Source: Anaerolineales bacterium
Lineage (GTDB): Bacteria; Chloroflexota; Anaerolineae; Anaerolineales; UBA11858
DNA length: 64,000 bases
Assembly (NCBI GenBank): GCA_028278545.1
Contig: JANQED010000004.1
Location: forward strand, 62,001 to 126,000
Direction of reading: 5' to 3'
The notes below the pieces were generated by a model. It was not told the DNA's origin and did no database searches. It saw only the letters and a program-made list of their open reading frames with translations. A program made the translations under genes and the position numbers. Shown one piece after another: positions 17,912 through 28,010 of this stretch; position 1 is the first letter of the stretch, and every line of letters begins with the position of its first letter.

Positions 17912-18955
17912 ATGATCAGAAAAATCGCCAACCGTGTCAAACTAGCGGCTGAAGTGCTCCTCACCGGGCGAGTTTTAACGGAATCGCGCGCTGAAATCCC
18001 CCCGATCTCTTCTGAAGAGGTGGCCGAGTTCAAAACTTTTTTCCCTCTGGATAAGTTCTTCGTGTTCGGCCACGCCCGTTCGGGCACGACCTTACTGACC
18101 CGCTTGATTCGCGTGCACCCCGAGGTCCATTGCAATTATCAGGGGCACTTCTTCACCCGCAAACCAACCTTAGAAGCCCTTGTCGATAGCGCTGCCATCG
18201 AAGCTTGGCTTACGCGCCGCAGCAACCGTTGGAACCGCGGCCGCGACCTCTCCCCGGTGATTTTGCGGGCAGCGGTAGAATTCATCTTGGAGCGCGAGGC
18301 CCGGGAAATGGGTGCCCGCGTCGTAGGTGACAAAAGCCCCAATGCCTTATTGAATGGTGAGGCGGTCCAGCGGCTGCATAAGATCTACCCCGATGCCAAA
18401 TTGATCTTTATTGTCCGTGACGGCCGTGATGCGGCTGTCTCGCATCGTTTTCAGCAGTTTATCGATGCGCAGCAGCATCTCAGCCAACAAGACTGGCGTA
18501 TCAGGGACGATTTTGCGAATGACCCTGAGTCTTTCCTGCGTGGAGAGCGTTCGATCTTCACCCAGGAGGGCATCCAACGGGCGGCTGAAGGCTGGGTTCG
18601 CAATGTTAGCGAAACGAATCGGTTGGGGAGAGCGCTTTATGGTGAGGGAGGCTATCTCTCTCTGCGCTATGAGGATTTGCTGGGATCTTCTTGGGAACAG
18701 ACCGCCCGTATCTGGGATTTTCTAGGCGTTGATTCGTCGCTGCCGGATTTGCGGGACTTGTTGACTCGAGAGTTGGACAGCAACCCCGATGAAAAATGGC
18801 AGCAGCAAAAGGCTGGCGAGTTGGTTGAGCCTCTCAAAAAGGGAAAATCCGGCTCCTGGCGGGAATTGTTTACCGCCCGCGACCGCCAGGTTTTCAAAGA
18901 TGTCGCTGGAGAGACCCTGATCGCCTGGGGATATGAAAGTCACCTGGGCTGGTAG
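17912..18955 (+). CDS. PAPS-dependent sulfotransferase, first copy
   Basis: Transfers sulfate from PAPS to a hydroxyl of a sugar or other acceptor. The 347 residues contain the 5'-phosphosulfate loop G-H-A-R-S-G-T-T-L-L (about residues 53-62) and the 3'-phosphate-binding I-F-I-V-R-D-G-R-D-A-A-V-S segment (about 165-177), both intact. No membrane helix is visible, so the reaction should be cytoplasmic, before export. The donor can be made by the fused sulfurylase/kinase encoded at 22669, and a second sulfotransferase lies at 29673, giving a coherent sulfation set. The acceptor is presumably the glycan of this locus (inference). Confidence 0.86.
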   Translation: MIRKIANRVKLAAEVLLTGRVLTESRAEIPPISSEEVAEFKTFFPLDKFFVFGHARSGTTLLTRLIRVHPEVHCNYQGHFFTRKPTLEALVDSAAIEAWLTRRSNRWNRGRDLSPVILRAAVEFILEREAREMGARVVGDKSPNALLNGEAVQRLHKIYPDAKLIFIVRDGRDAAVSHRFQQFIDAQQHLSQQDWRIRDDFANDPESFLRGERSIFTQEGIQRAAEGWVRNVSETNRLGRALYGEGGYLSLRYEDLLGSSWEQTARIWDFLGVDSSLPDLRDLLTRELDSNPDEKWQQQKAGELVEPLKKGKSGSWRELFTARDRQVFKDVAGETLIAWGYESHLGW

Positions 18956-18961
18956 AACAAC

Positions 18962-19963
18962 ATGAAAATCCTGATCGCTGGTTTTGGCTCTATTGGCCGC
19001 CGACATTTCCGCAATCTGCTCGCGCTTGGGGAGCGTGATGTTCTTTTTTTGCGCAGTAAGCGCAGCACCCTGCCCGATGAAGAGATTGTCGGGTTTCCTG
19101 TCGAGACGGATATTGCGGCTGCCCTGGCTCATCAACCGGATGCTGTGATTGTCTCCAACCCCACCTCGCTGCACCTGGACGTGGCCATCCCGGCCGCTGA
19201 GGCGGGCTGTCATTTGTTGCTGGAAAAGCCGATCTCGCACTCCATGGAGCGGATTGACGAGCTGGCTGCTGCCGTCAATCGCGGGGGCGGACAGGTATTG
19301 GTGGGCTTTCAGTTCCGCTATCACCCCCAGCTGCGCCAAATCGCCCAAATCCTCGCCAACGATGAGATCGGGCGACCGCTTGGAGCACGCGTTCATTGGG
19401 GCGAGTATTTGCCCGATTGGCATCCCTGGGAAGATCATCGGCAGGGCTTCAGCGCCCGCGCGGATTTAGGTGGTGGCGTGATTCTGACTTTGACCCACCC
19501 GCTGGATTATTTGCGCTGGCTGCTGGGAGATGTCTCTGCGTTGTGGGCCTTTACTGCCCGCGCCCGTGAACTGGAGATTGATGTCGAAGCGGTTGCAGAG
19601 ATTGGCCTACGCTTCGCCAATGGCGTGTTGGGCTCGGTGCATTTGGACTATGTTCAGCGCCCACACACCCATCGCTTTGAGATCATAGGCACGCAGGGCA
19701 CCATCCGTTGGGACTATATTGCGGGCACGCTGCGTGTTTTCAGGGCCTCCAAGGACGAATGGGAAGTATTCTCAAACCCTGATGGTTTTGAGCGCAATCA
19801 GTTGTTTCTGGATCAGATGCGGCACTTTCTGGCGGTCGCCCGCGACGTTGAGCAGCCTCTGTGTACCTTATCTGATGGTATTTGGGCGCAAAAACTCGCT
19901 ATGGCCGCGCATCAGTCGGCCCGTTCGGGAAGTGTAGTAAGCTGGGGTTCGCCGGCCCACTAA
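18962..19963 (+). CDS. Gfo/Idh/MocA family oxidoreductase
   Basis: NAD(P)-dependent sugar oxidoreductase of 333 residues. The Rossmann motif G-F-G-S-I-G-R-R-H (about 7-15) and the L-L-E-K-P-I-S-H catalytic-loop motif (Glu 88, Lys 89, Pro 90) are clear, followed by V-G-F-Q-F-R-Y-H-P and a [14 protein letters not shown] segment carrying the family Asp/His region. Such enzymes oxidise, reduce or epimerise sugar nucleotides in glycan clusters. The stop TAA (19961-19963) overlaps the TAG of the convergent reverse-strand gene in the four bases CTAA. The substrate is unknown. Confidence 0.88.
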   Translation: MKILIAGFGSIGRRHFRNLLALGERDVLFLRSKRSTLPDEEIVGFPVETDIAAALAHQPDAVIVSNPTSLHLDVAIPAAEAGCHLLLEKPISHSMERIDELAAAVNRGGGQVLVGFQFRYHPQLRQIAQILANDEIGRPLGARVHWGEYLPDWHPWEDHRQGFSARADLGGGVILTLTHPLDYLRWLLGDVSALWAFTARARELEIDVEAVAEIGLRFANGVLGSVHLDYVQRPHTHRFEIIGTQGTIRWDYIAGTLRVFRASKDEWEVFSNPDGFERNQLFLDQMRHFLAVARDVEQPLCTLSDGIWAQKLAMAAHQSARSGSVVSWGSPAH

Positions 19964-21552
19964 GGGGTCGATTCGACGCGTTCCCACAGGATATGGGGCG
20001 AATCACTCCGGGCCGAGAGCAGCAGCTCATCCACCTCTACAACCGTGTAGTATTGTTCGATATAGGCATAAGCCACTTCTTTATCGCCCCAAAGCTGCAC
20101 GATCATATCCGGCTTGAGCTGTCCAATCGAGTAATCATAGTCCCACTTCATATGACCGGGGCGGATATCGTCCAATCCGCCGGGCGGATGAGCGGGCAAA
20201 TGGGCGATGTAAGCGTCGTTTTTCCCCAGCAGATCGAGGGCAGGGCGTTCGCTGAAATAAGGGATCGCCCCGGCGGTGACGACGGCAATTTGCGCATCGG
20301 GGGTGGTGATCTTTCTTACCGCCAGTGCAATTCGGAGGGCCTCTTTATTCCCCTCGATAAAGATAGGCTGCCGCAGCAACAGCCAGCGCTCTAGAGAGCT
20401 GACTTCGTTTTGGGTGAAGTTGAAATTGATCAGGCTCGCCAGGGAAATTGCGATCAAGATAGCTTTCGCCAGGGTATCGGTCGAGATGCGGATGTAGGGG
20501 ATTTCGACGGATTTTTGGATTGCCCGGAGAATCTGATCGACAGCGACTGTAAAAAGGACGAAGAACAGCGGCATTGCCACGGCGATGTATCGATTAGCGC
20601 CCCCCTTGTGCTCCCAGGCGTCGCCTCCCACATAAACGCTGTAGGCGATTTGCCCTAAAAAGAGCAGGGCCAGCAAAAAAGCTTTCCGGTCTCGTCGAAA
20701 GAGAAAATAGGTCAAGGGGAGCGCGAATAAGGCCCAGTTCATATCCCAGACGAACTGGTAAAGCACATACAGGCCGCGTTTGATGCGCATCAGCAAAGGG
20801 AGTCCGCCTACTTTGAGATAGTAAGTATTGGGCAGGGGCTCGCCGTAATACCCCAGGCGGAACAATGTCTGGCAGGCGAGCAGGCCAATCAGCAGACCAA
20901 GCCCCCAAAACAGATGTCGTCGGCGGTGATGGGGCATGAAGATGAAAGCGAATCCAAATAAGACCAGGTAAGGCACGGCCATATCTACCCGCACGAGAGT
21001 TCCCAGTCCGAGCAGCAAATAGGGATGGGGTGAAAAATGGTCGTTTTGGAGATCAAGCAGCATTTTCCACACGGCTGCGCTGAGCAGCAAGACCAAAATA
21101 CTCACCTCCATGCCTTGCAGCCCCCAGTTGTTGAGGGGGGTGTAGAAAGCGGTCATCAGTATCGCCAGGGAAGGCAGCAGGAGTTTGTTTGAGAAGTGCT
21201 CCGCGATCTTCTTGACGAAGACCAGGTTGATTCCCAGAATGATCGCCCCGCTGATCTGGACGGCCAGGCTGATTTTCGATGCCGGTATCGAAAACAGATG
21301 CCAGAAAGCCATGAAGAGCACCCACAGTGGATTCGTGTACCCTTCCACCGGGCTTTCACCTGGGTTCCACACCAGCCCGTGCCCCTCAGCTAGATTCTTG
21401 GCATAGCGCATCGAGATCATGGCGTCATCGAAAAGCACGAAATAGCGAGTCCCTTCCCAGATGAAACTTGTTTTGAAGATATACAGGCCCGCGTAGAGAG
21501 CGTAGACAGCGAGCAGTGTGATTAACAGCCAGTTCTTCTTGAGAGTCTTCAT
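19960..21552 (-). CDS. Multispan membrane glycosyltransferase-like protein
   Basis: A 530-residue membrane protein with about ten hydrophobic helices and a soluble C-terminal portion, in the style of GT39/GT-C enzymes that use polyprenyl-phosphate sugars outside the membrane. An early loop holds [12 protein letters not shown] (about residues 40-51), the D-D pair expected of the GT-C catalytic loop, and E-G-H-G-L-V-W-N. It later carries [11 protein letters not shown], a pattern common in bacterial proteins of this group. It is the only large gene on the reverse strand inside the glycan run, and it is divergent from the lipoprotein gene at 21647. A role adding a sugar to an exported glycan is inferred. 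Confidence 0.72.
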   Translation of the reverse strand: MKTLKKNWLLITLLAVYALYAGLYIFKTSFIWEGTRYFVLFDDAMISMRYAKNLAEGHGLVWNPGESPVEGYTNPLWVLFMAFWHLFSIPASKISLAVQISGAIILGINLVFVKKIAEHFSNKLLLPSLAILMTAFYTPLNNWGLQGMEVSILVLLLSAAVWKMLLDLQNDHFSPHPYLLLGLGTLVRVDMAVPYLVLFGFAFIFMPHHRRRHLFWGLGLLIGLLACQTLFRLGYYGEPLPNTYYLKVGGLPLLMRIKRGLYVLYQFVWDMNWALFALPLTYFLFRRDRKAFLLALLFLGQIAYSVYVGGDAWEHKGGANRYIAVAMPLFFVLFTVAVDQILRAIQKSVEIPYIRISTDTLAKAILIAISLASLINFNFTQNEVSSLERWLLLRQPIFIEGNKEALRIALAVRKITTPDAQIAVVTAGAIPYFSERPALDLLGKNDAYIAHLPAHPPGGLDDIRPGHMKWDYDYSIGQLKPDMIVQLWGDKEVAYAYIEQYYTVVEVDELLLSARSDSPHILWERVESTP

Positions 21553-21569
21553 GGTGTCTGTTCGGGTTC

Positions 21570-21597
21570 TTGAAAATTGAGTGTGCCAAATTATATT
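21570..21597 (+). promoter_or_regulatory. Candidate sigma-70-type promoter for the lipoprotein gene
   Basis: TTGAAA (21570-21575), a 16-base spacer and TATATT (21592-21597) match five of six positions at each box. They lie in the 94-base gap between two divergent genes, about 45 bases upstream of GTG 21647. Confidence 0.5.
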
Positions 21598-21646
21598 ACA
21601 CCATCTGGATTAACGAAATCGTATTGCCACCAGAGAAATTTTAACC

Positions 21647-22537
21647 GTGAAAACCCGTCGTTTACTAGTCGTATCGAGTTTTTTCTCGATCATCTTCGCC
21701 GCTTGCAGCGTCCAAACAGAAGAAAGATTGCAACCGACCCCGACATCCTTACCGCCCTCAGCCACCCCGACACCTCCTGCGACCGAAATAGCCACGCCGC
21801 CCCCAACTCCTTCGACGACGCCTGTTCCACCATCGAAAACACCCACTGAGGTCCCGCCGACATTGTTGGTTGAACTGGATGCGGTTTGCCGTACCGGGCC
21901 GGGGACGAACTACCCTATTGTCGGGTACTTGTCAGCGGGAGATGGGGCAGCTATCGATGGTGTCGTTGAGGCTGATCCGGTATGGTGGTTTATTCAGATC
22001 GATAATGGTGAGAAAGCGTGCTGGATTTCGGACAATGTCGTGGCTGTGGCTGGGAGCGTGGCGGGCGTACCCCACCTGACCCCACCGCCGACACCGACAA
22101 ATGAGCCTATATCCGTTCCGCAAGGAGAGGGCATATATTACTTCCTGGTTGCTGTGGGTACCGGCGGACCTTTCGGGTGTGGAGATGACCTCTTGTATAT
22201 TTATCCTGGCATCGAGCGGACTGGCGACCTGGAAGTGGATATCACCAACGCCTTGACCGCGCTGTTCGCAAACAACTATGAATATTACAATGGCCTGTAC
22301 AACCCTATGCACGCTTCGTCGCTGCGGGTTGAAGACGTCGAAGCCCTGCCTGGGGAATCCGAGATCAATGTAACTTTGCGGGGCGATTTCGCCAGGCCCA
22401 AAGACAGGTGTGATAGCCAGCGCATGCGCGACCAGGTTTGGGAGACGATTGAACTGCAATTTCGAGAAGTGGGACATGCAGTGATCAGGGTGCATCGTGC
22501 TCTGCTGGGTGATCTTCTGGTCACAGGTTGGAAATAG
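21647..22537 (+). CDS. Lipoprotein with Thr/Pro linker, SH3-like and GerMN-like domains
   Basis: A 296-residue exported protein. The N-terminus (K-T-R-R, hydrophobic run, then F-A-A-C at about 17-20) is a lipobox, so it should be lipid-anchored outside the membrane. Residues ~28-70 are a Pro/Thr linker. About 75-125 resemble a bacterial SH3 domain (A-V-C-R-T-G-P-G-T-N-Y, C-W-I-S), which often binds cell-wall material. The C-terminal ~150 residues loosely resemble GerMN (L-Y-I-Y-P-G, a V-T-L-R-G-D-F segment), a weaker call. The start is GTG with no strong ribosome site. It lies divergent from the membrane glycosyltransferase, with a candidate promoter between, so it may be its own transcript. 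Confidence 0.72.
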   Translation: MKTRRLLVVSSFFSIIFAACSVQTEERLQPTPTSLPPSATPTPPATEIATPPPTPSTTPVPPSKTPTEVPPTLLVELDAVCRTGPGTNYPIVGYLSAGDGAAIDGVVEADPVWWFIQIDNGEKACWISDNVVAVAGSVAGVPHLTPPPTPTNEPISVPQGEGIYYFLVAVGTGGPFGCGDDLLYIYPGIERTGDLEVDITNALTALFANNYEYYNGLYNPMHASSLRVEDVEALPGESEINVTLRGDFARPKDRCDSQRMRDQVWETIELQFREVGHAVIRVHRALLGDLLVTGWK

Positions 22538-22604
22538 GGGCTGGGCATTGATATCTGGTGTGATCTTCACAAGCAATTTTGCCCAAAGCATGTTATCATC
22601 TTGG

Positions 22605-22630
22605 GCCGCCGGCTTTGTGGTCGGCGTTTT
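22605..22630 (+). terminator. Hairpin plus T-run after the lipoprotein gene
   Basis: GCCGCC (22605-22610) pairs with GGTCGGC (22619-22625, one bulged T) around a short loop, followed by GTTTT. It lies in the 131-base gap before sat/cysC and could end the lipoprotein transcript. Confidence 0.45.
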
Positions 22631-22656
22631 CGTTGTCACATAGCGCAAAACTGTAA

Positions 22657-24393
<1,737 letters not shown>

Positions 24394-24401
24394 GATATAA
24401 G

Positions 24402-25223
24402 ATGCCCGAACTACCCGACCTTTTTGACCTAACCGGCCGCGTGGCGATAGTCACTGGCGGAGCAGGATTGTTGGGGGCCGAGTTCTGCTGGACTCTGGCC
24501 CGCGCCGGCGCCGCGGTGGTCATCGCTGATTTGGATGGGGAAACCGCCGCCGATTTAGCGTCTTCGTTGTCCCAAAGTGGGTGCCAGGCCCTGGGCGTGG
24601 CAGCGGACGTGACCAGTGTTGATTCTGTGCGAGAGATGGTGCACTCGTCCCTGGAGAACTTCGACCGGCTCGACATCCTGGTCAACGGCGCAGCCCTGGA
24701 CCCCAAGTTTGACCCCCAATCGCAGAAAGCCCATTCGGGGGCTTTCGAAGACTACCCTCTCGAACTTTGGCAGCAGGCCTTGGACGTCAACCTCACGGGG
24801 ATGTTCCTGGCTTCTCAGGCCGCGGTGCTGCCCATGCTCGATCAGGGTGGAGGGGTGATCATCAATGTGTCTTCGATATACGGCGTGACCGCGCCAGACC
24901 AGCGCCTGTACCAGGTTGAGGGGGAGTCTCCCCAATACAAGCCGGTGTATTACACCGTAACCAAAGCCGGGGTGTTAGGTATGACCAAATATCTGGCGGC
25001 CTATTACGCCGGAGCGAATATCCGTGTCAACGCGCTGACCCCCGGCGGGGTTTTCAACGAGCACAGCGACGAGTTCGTCGCCGCCTATGCTGCCCGCGCC
25101 GTCATCGGGCGTATGGCCGAAAAGGACGAGATGAACGGAGCCCTGCTCTTTTTGGCCTCGGACGCCTCGGGGTATATGACGGGGGCCAACCTCATCGTCG
25201 ATGGCGGCTGGACGGCGTGGTGA
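24402..25223 (+). CDS. SDR oxidoreductase, PtmA-like
   Basis: Classical short-chain dehydrogenase of 273 residues: T-G-G-A-G-L-L-G (cofactor loop, about 17-24), N-G-A-A-L (about 88-92), S-S near residue 150, and the catalytic Y-T-V-T-K (about 184-188), ending in the V-D-G-G-W-T family tail. An insertion around 155-180 (Y-G-V-T-A-P-D-Q-R-L-Y) is like that of PtmA proteins from nonulosonate/flagellin glycosylation loci. Next come a CMP-sugar synthetase and a NeuB, the same company PtmA keeps, so a role in making or modifying a legionaminate-like sugar is likely (inference). The cofactor and substrate are not shown by sequence. Confidence 0.82.
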   Translation: MPELPDLFDLTGRVAIVTGGAGLLGAEFCWTLARAGAAVVIADLDGETAADLASSLSQSGCQALGVAADVTSVDSVREMVHSSLENFDRLDILVNGAALDPKFDPQSQKAHSGAFEDYPLELWQQALDVNLTGMFLASQAAVLPMLDQGGGVIINVSSIYGVTAPDQRLYQVEGESPQYKPVYYTVTKAGVLGMTKYLAAYYAGANIRVNALTPGGVFNEHSDEFVAAYAARAVIGRMAEKDEMNGALLFLASDASGYMTGANLIVDGGWTAW

Positions 25224-25281
25224 AGCAGCAATCGATGATCGGTGAAGCGGATGATTGGTTGCTGAAGATTGGGTATTGATG
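25224..25281 (+). repeat. Degenerate heptamer array between the SDR and the synthetase gene
   Basis: The gap starts right after the TGA (25221-25223) and reads as a loose 7-base rhythm of GAT/TTGG/TGAAG words (for example ATTGGTT, GCTGAAG, ATTGGGT, ATTGATG, with phase kept). It runs up to and through the ATG of the next gene at 25279. It is more degenerate than the array at 1568. Confidence 0.45.
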
Positions 25282-26040
25282 ACTGAAGTTCTCGCTCTCA
25301 TCCCTGCCCGGGGGGGGTCGAAATCCATCCCGCGCAAGAATATCATTGATTTTGCGGGCCACCCATTGATTGCGTATAGTATTGCCGCAGGGTTGGCCGC
25401 AGAGACCGTCACCCGGGTGATCCTCTCCACAGATGATGACGAGATAGCCCAAATCGCTCGTCGCTATGGGGCCGAAACCCCCTTCACTCGTCCGCAGGAG
25501 CACGCCCGCGACCAGACGCCTGACCTGCCTGTTTTTCAGCATGCTTTGGAGTGGTTGGCAGCCCATGAAAACTACCAGCCAGATATCGTCCTCCAACTGC
25601 GCCCCACTTCTCCCTTCCGCCGCGTCAGGCACATCGATCAGGCTGTCATGCGTCTGATCGAACACCCCGAAGCGGATGCTGTTCGTACGGTTTGCATCCC
25701 ATTTCAGAATCCCTTCAAGATGTGGCGTATTGCCCCAGATGGTTTTATGCAGCCGATTGGTTTGGATTTGGGCGTATCCCCCGAGCCTTATAACCAACCC
25801 CGTCAGGCTTTGCCGGAGATATACTGGCAAACGGGATACGTTGATGCTGCTTGGGCCGATACCATCATGCTGAAGGGTTCGATGACCGGCGATCATATTC
25901 TGCCGCTGATCATCGACCCCAGCGAATGGGTGGATATCGATTCGCCTGACGACTGGAAAAGGGCCGAGAGGCTGTTGACGAGCGAGGATATCACCTTAGA
26001 CGACTTGGGATTCCACCTGGATGAACAGGTAGACAGGTAG
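25279..26040 (+). CDS. neuA: CMP-nonulosonate synthetase (NeuA/PtmB type)
   Basis: Transfers CMP from CTP to a nonulosonic acid. The N-terminal loop A-L-I-P-A-R-G-G-S-K-S-I-P-R-K-N (about residues 6-21) is the CTP-binding signature of sialate synthetases, followed by Q-L-R-P-T-S-P-F-R (about 110-118) and D-I-D-S-P-D-D-W near the C-terminus. ATG 25279 is chosen over GTG 25255, which would add eight residues before the conserved loop. The final residues V-D-R and the stop codon are formed by the octamer repeat that follows, so the end of the gene lies inside the array. It pairs with the NeuB that follows, as in PtmB/PtmC. Confidence 0.9.
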   Translation: MTEVLALIPARGGSKSIPRKNIIDFAGHPLIAYSIAAGLAAETVTRVILSTDDDEIAQIARRYGAETPFTRPQEHARDQTPDLPVFQHALEWLAAHENYQPDIVLQLRPTSPFRRVRHIDQAVMRLIEHPEADAVRTVCIPFQNPFKMWRIAPDGFMQPIGLDLGVSPEPYNQPRQALPEIYWQTGYVDAAWADTIMLKGSMTGDHILPLIIDPSEWVDIDSPDDWKRAERLLTSEDITLDDLGFHLDEQVDR

Positions 26041-26092
26041 ACAAAGTATACAAGTACTCACCTGTTTACCTGTATACATATCTACGTGTCTA
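26025..26092 (+). repeat. Inverted array of 8-bp words at the neuA stop
   Basis: ACAGGTAG occurs twice in tandem (26025-26040) and includes the stop codon of neuA. Related words continue (GTATAC at 26046), then the sense flips: TGTTTACC, TGTATACA, TATCTACG, TGTCTACT (about 26064-26092). GTATAC at 26046-26051 and 26072-26077 could pair. The word family matches the one at 6479-6504. Confidence 0.7.
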
Positions 26093-26120
26093 CTTCAATA
26101 TCTGCCCCGGAGAATGAACT

Positions 26121-28010
26121 ATGCCTGAGATAAAGATCGGTGAGCGTCTGGTTGGCGATGACCACCCGACCTTCATCATCGCTGAGATTGGCGTCAATCA
26201 CAATGGGATTTTGGAGTATGCCTTCGAGTTGATCGATGCTTCGGTGGAGGCTGGCGCGGACGCGGTCAAGTTCCAGAAACGCAATTTAGAGAAACTCTAC
26301 CCCAAGAAATATCTCGACAACGCCAACGTCGGCGAGAAGAACCTCAACTACTTGCTGCCCATTTTACAGCGGGTCGAACTCTCGGATGAGGATTATTTCA
26401 AGATCGTTGATTACTGTGGGCAGCAAGGGATTACCTTCATGTGCTCGGCCTTTGATGACGACAGCGCAGATTTTGTGGATGCCTTGGGGGTTCCGGCTTT
26501 CAAAGTTGCCTCCGCCGATATGATCAATTTGCCCCTGATCGACTATCTCATCAAGAAAGACAAGCCCCTGATCGTATCGACAGGCATGTCTCGTATGGAA
26601 GAAGTCAGGGTGACGGTTGAGTTCCTCAAGCAGCGTGAGGCCGAATTCGCATTGCTGCATTGCAACAGCGCCTACCCGGCGGCTTTTGCAGACATCAATT
26701 TGCGTTTCATGGATCGTCTGCGGGAATTTGGGGTGCCGGTCGGATATTCTGGGCATGAGCGGGGCATCTCTATATCGACGGTGGCAGCGGCGTTAGGAGC
26801 CAGCATCATCGAACGACATATCACCCTCGACCGCACCATGGATGGGCCAGATCACGCTTCGAGTCTGGAGCCGCACGGATTCAGAAAGATGGTGCGCGAC
26901 ATCCGGCAGGTGACGCTGGCCTTGGGAACCGGCGAGGAGAAGTTTTTCACCATGGGGGAGATTCTCAATCGAGAAGTTTTAGCCAAAAGCCTGGTCGCCA
27001 CGCGGTGCATCGGAGTTGGTGAGCAGATCACCCGTGAAATGGTCACCGTCAAAGGCCCTGGGCAGGGACTCTCCCCACAACGTTATACAGAACTGATTGG
27101 ACGCGTGGCCGTGCGCCAGATTGAAGAGGATGAGCCTTTCCTCCCCATAGACTTAGGGCGCAGAGTCACCCTTGATGTGGAGCATACACTGCCGATGGAG
27201 TGGGGTTTTGTTGTCCGGTTCAATGATTTTCAGAGTATGCTGAAGTACAAGCCGCCGCTGTTAGAGTTCCATTTCACGGACAAAGACCTGGATGAGCCTT
27301 ATCCTGGGGATGACCTGGACGTGAAGTTGGTGGTGCACGCGCCCGAGTTTTGGAGCAACCATCTCGTGGATTTATGCACCTTCGATGATGACCATCGTCG
27401 TGCTTCGGTGCATATTTTGCAGAGGGCTGTGGATGTCACCCGGGATATGGCCCAACATTTTGTCGGTGTACCCAAAGTAGTTGTCCATCCCGGCGCTGCC
27501 AGCATCGATAACCCGATCACCGACCGCCAGGGCTTGTATGACAATCTCAAGCGTTCGGTGGAAGAGCTCGATTTTGACGGTGTGGAGTTACTGATCGAGA
27601 ACCTGCCCCCTCATCCCTGGTATTTCGGCGGCCAATGGCTGACCAATGCCTTTATGGATACCTACGAGATCCGTGATTTCCTGGATTCGATGGGCATGAA
27701 GACCTGCTACGACACCTCTCATCACAAACTGTATTGCAACTGGGCGCATGTTGATTTCTACGAGCAGGTCGAAGTCATTTTGCCTTATATTTCCCATCTG
27801 CATCTATCGGACGCTGCTGGCCTCGATGGGGAGGGCTTGCAGATCGGGCAGGGCAATATAGACTGGGTGAAATTCTTCAAGGTCGCCAAAGATTATCATG
27901 GCACGATGATCCCAGAGATCTGGCGCGGGCACCAGCGTGGCGGCGAAGGCTTTATCATCGCCATCAACCGCCTCTCGGATGCCTATTTCGAAGCAGTAGG
28001 AGATGCCTGA
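26121..28010 (+). CDS. neuB: NeuB-type nonulosonate synthase fused to an isomerase-like TIM barrel
   Basis: Residues ~1-280 are the PEP-condensing NeuB barrel (I-A-E-I-G-V-N-H-N-G, K-F-Q-K-R, V-S-T-G-M-S-R, G-Y-S-G-H-E-R-G, E-R-H-I-T-L-D), and ~290-350 the SAF lid. Residues ~355-629 form a second barrel like AP-endonuclease/xylose-isomerase sugar isomerases (K-L-V-V-H-A-P-E, V-V-H-P-G-A-A, L-L-I-E-N-L-P, C-Y-D-T-S-H-H, I-S-H-L-H-L-S-D), with several likely metal ligands in place. The fused enzyme could make and condense its own hexosamine substrate, or process the product (inference). It overlaps the next gene by 8 bases. An upstream GGAG supports ATG 26121. The first NeuB (7609) lacks the extra domain. 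Confidence 0.88.
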   Translation: MPEIKIGERLVGDDHPTFIIAEIGVNHNGILEYAFELIDASVEAGADAVKFQKRNLEKLYPKKYLDNANVGEKNLNYLLPILQRVELSDEDYFKIVDYCGQQGITFMCSAFDDDSADFVDALGVPAFKVASADMINLPLIDYLIKKDKPLIVSTGMSRMEEVRVTVEFLKQREAEFALLHCNSAYPAAFADINLRFMDRLREFGVPVGYSGHERGISISTVAAALGASIIERHITLDRTMDGPDHASSLEPHGFRKMVRDIRQVTLALGTGEEKFFTMGEILNREVLAKSLVATRCIGVGEQITREMVTVKGPGQGLSPQRYTELIGRVAVRQIEEDEPFLPIDLGRRVTLDVEHTLPMEWGFVVRFNDFQSMLKYKPPLLEFHFTDKDLDEPYPGDDLDVKLVVHAPEFWSNHLVDLCTFDDDHRRASVHILQRAVDVTRDMAQHFVGVPKVVVHPGAASIDNPITDRQGLYDNLKRSVEELDFDGVELLIENLPPHPWYFGGQWLTNAFMDTYEIRDFLDSMGMKTCYDTSHHKLYCNWAHVDFYEQVEVILPYISHLHLSDAAGLDGEGLQIGQGNIDWVKFFKVAKDYHGTMIPEIWRGHQRGGEGFIIAINRLSDAYFEAVGDA

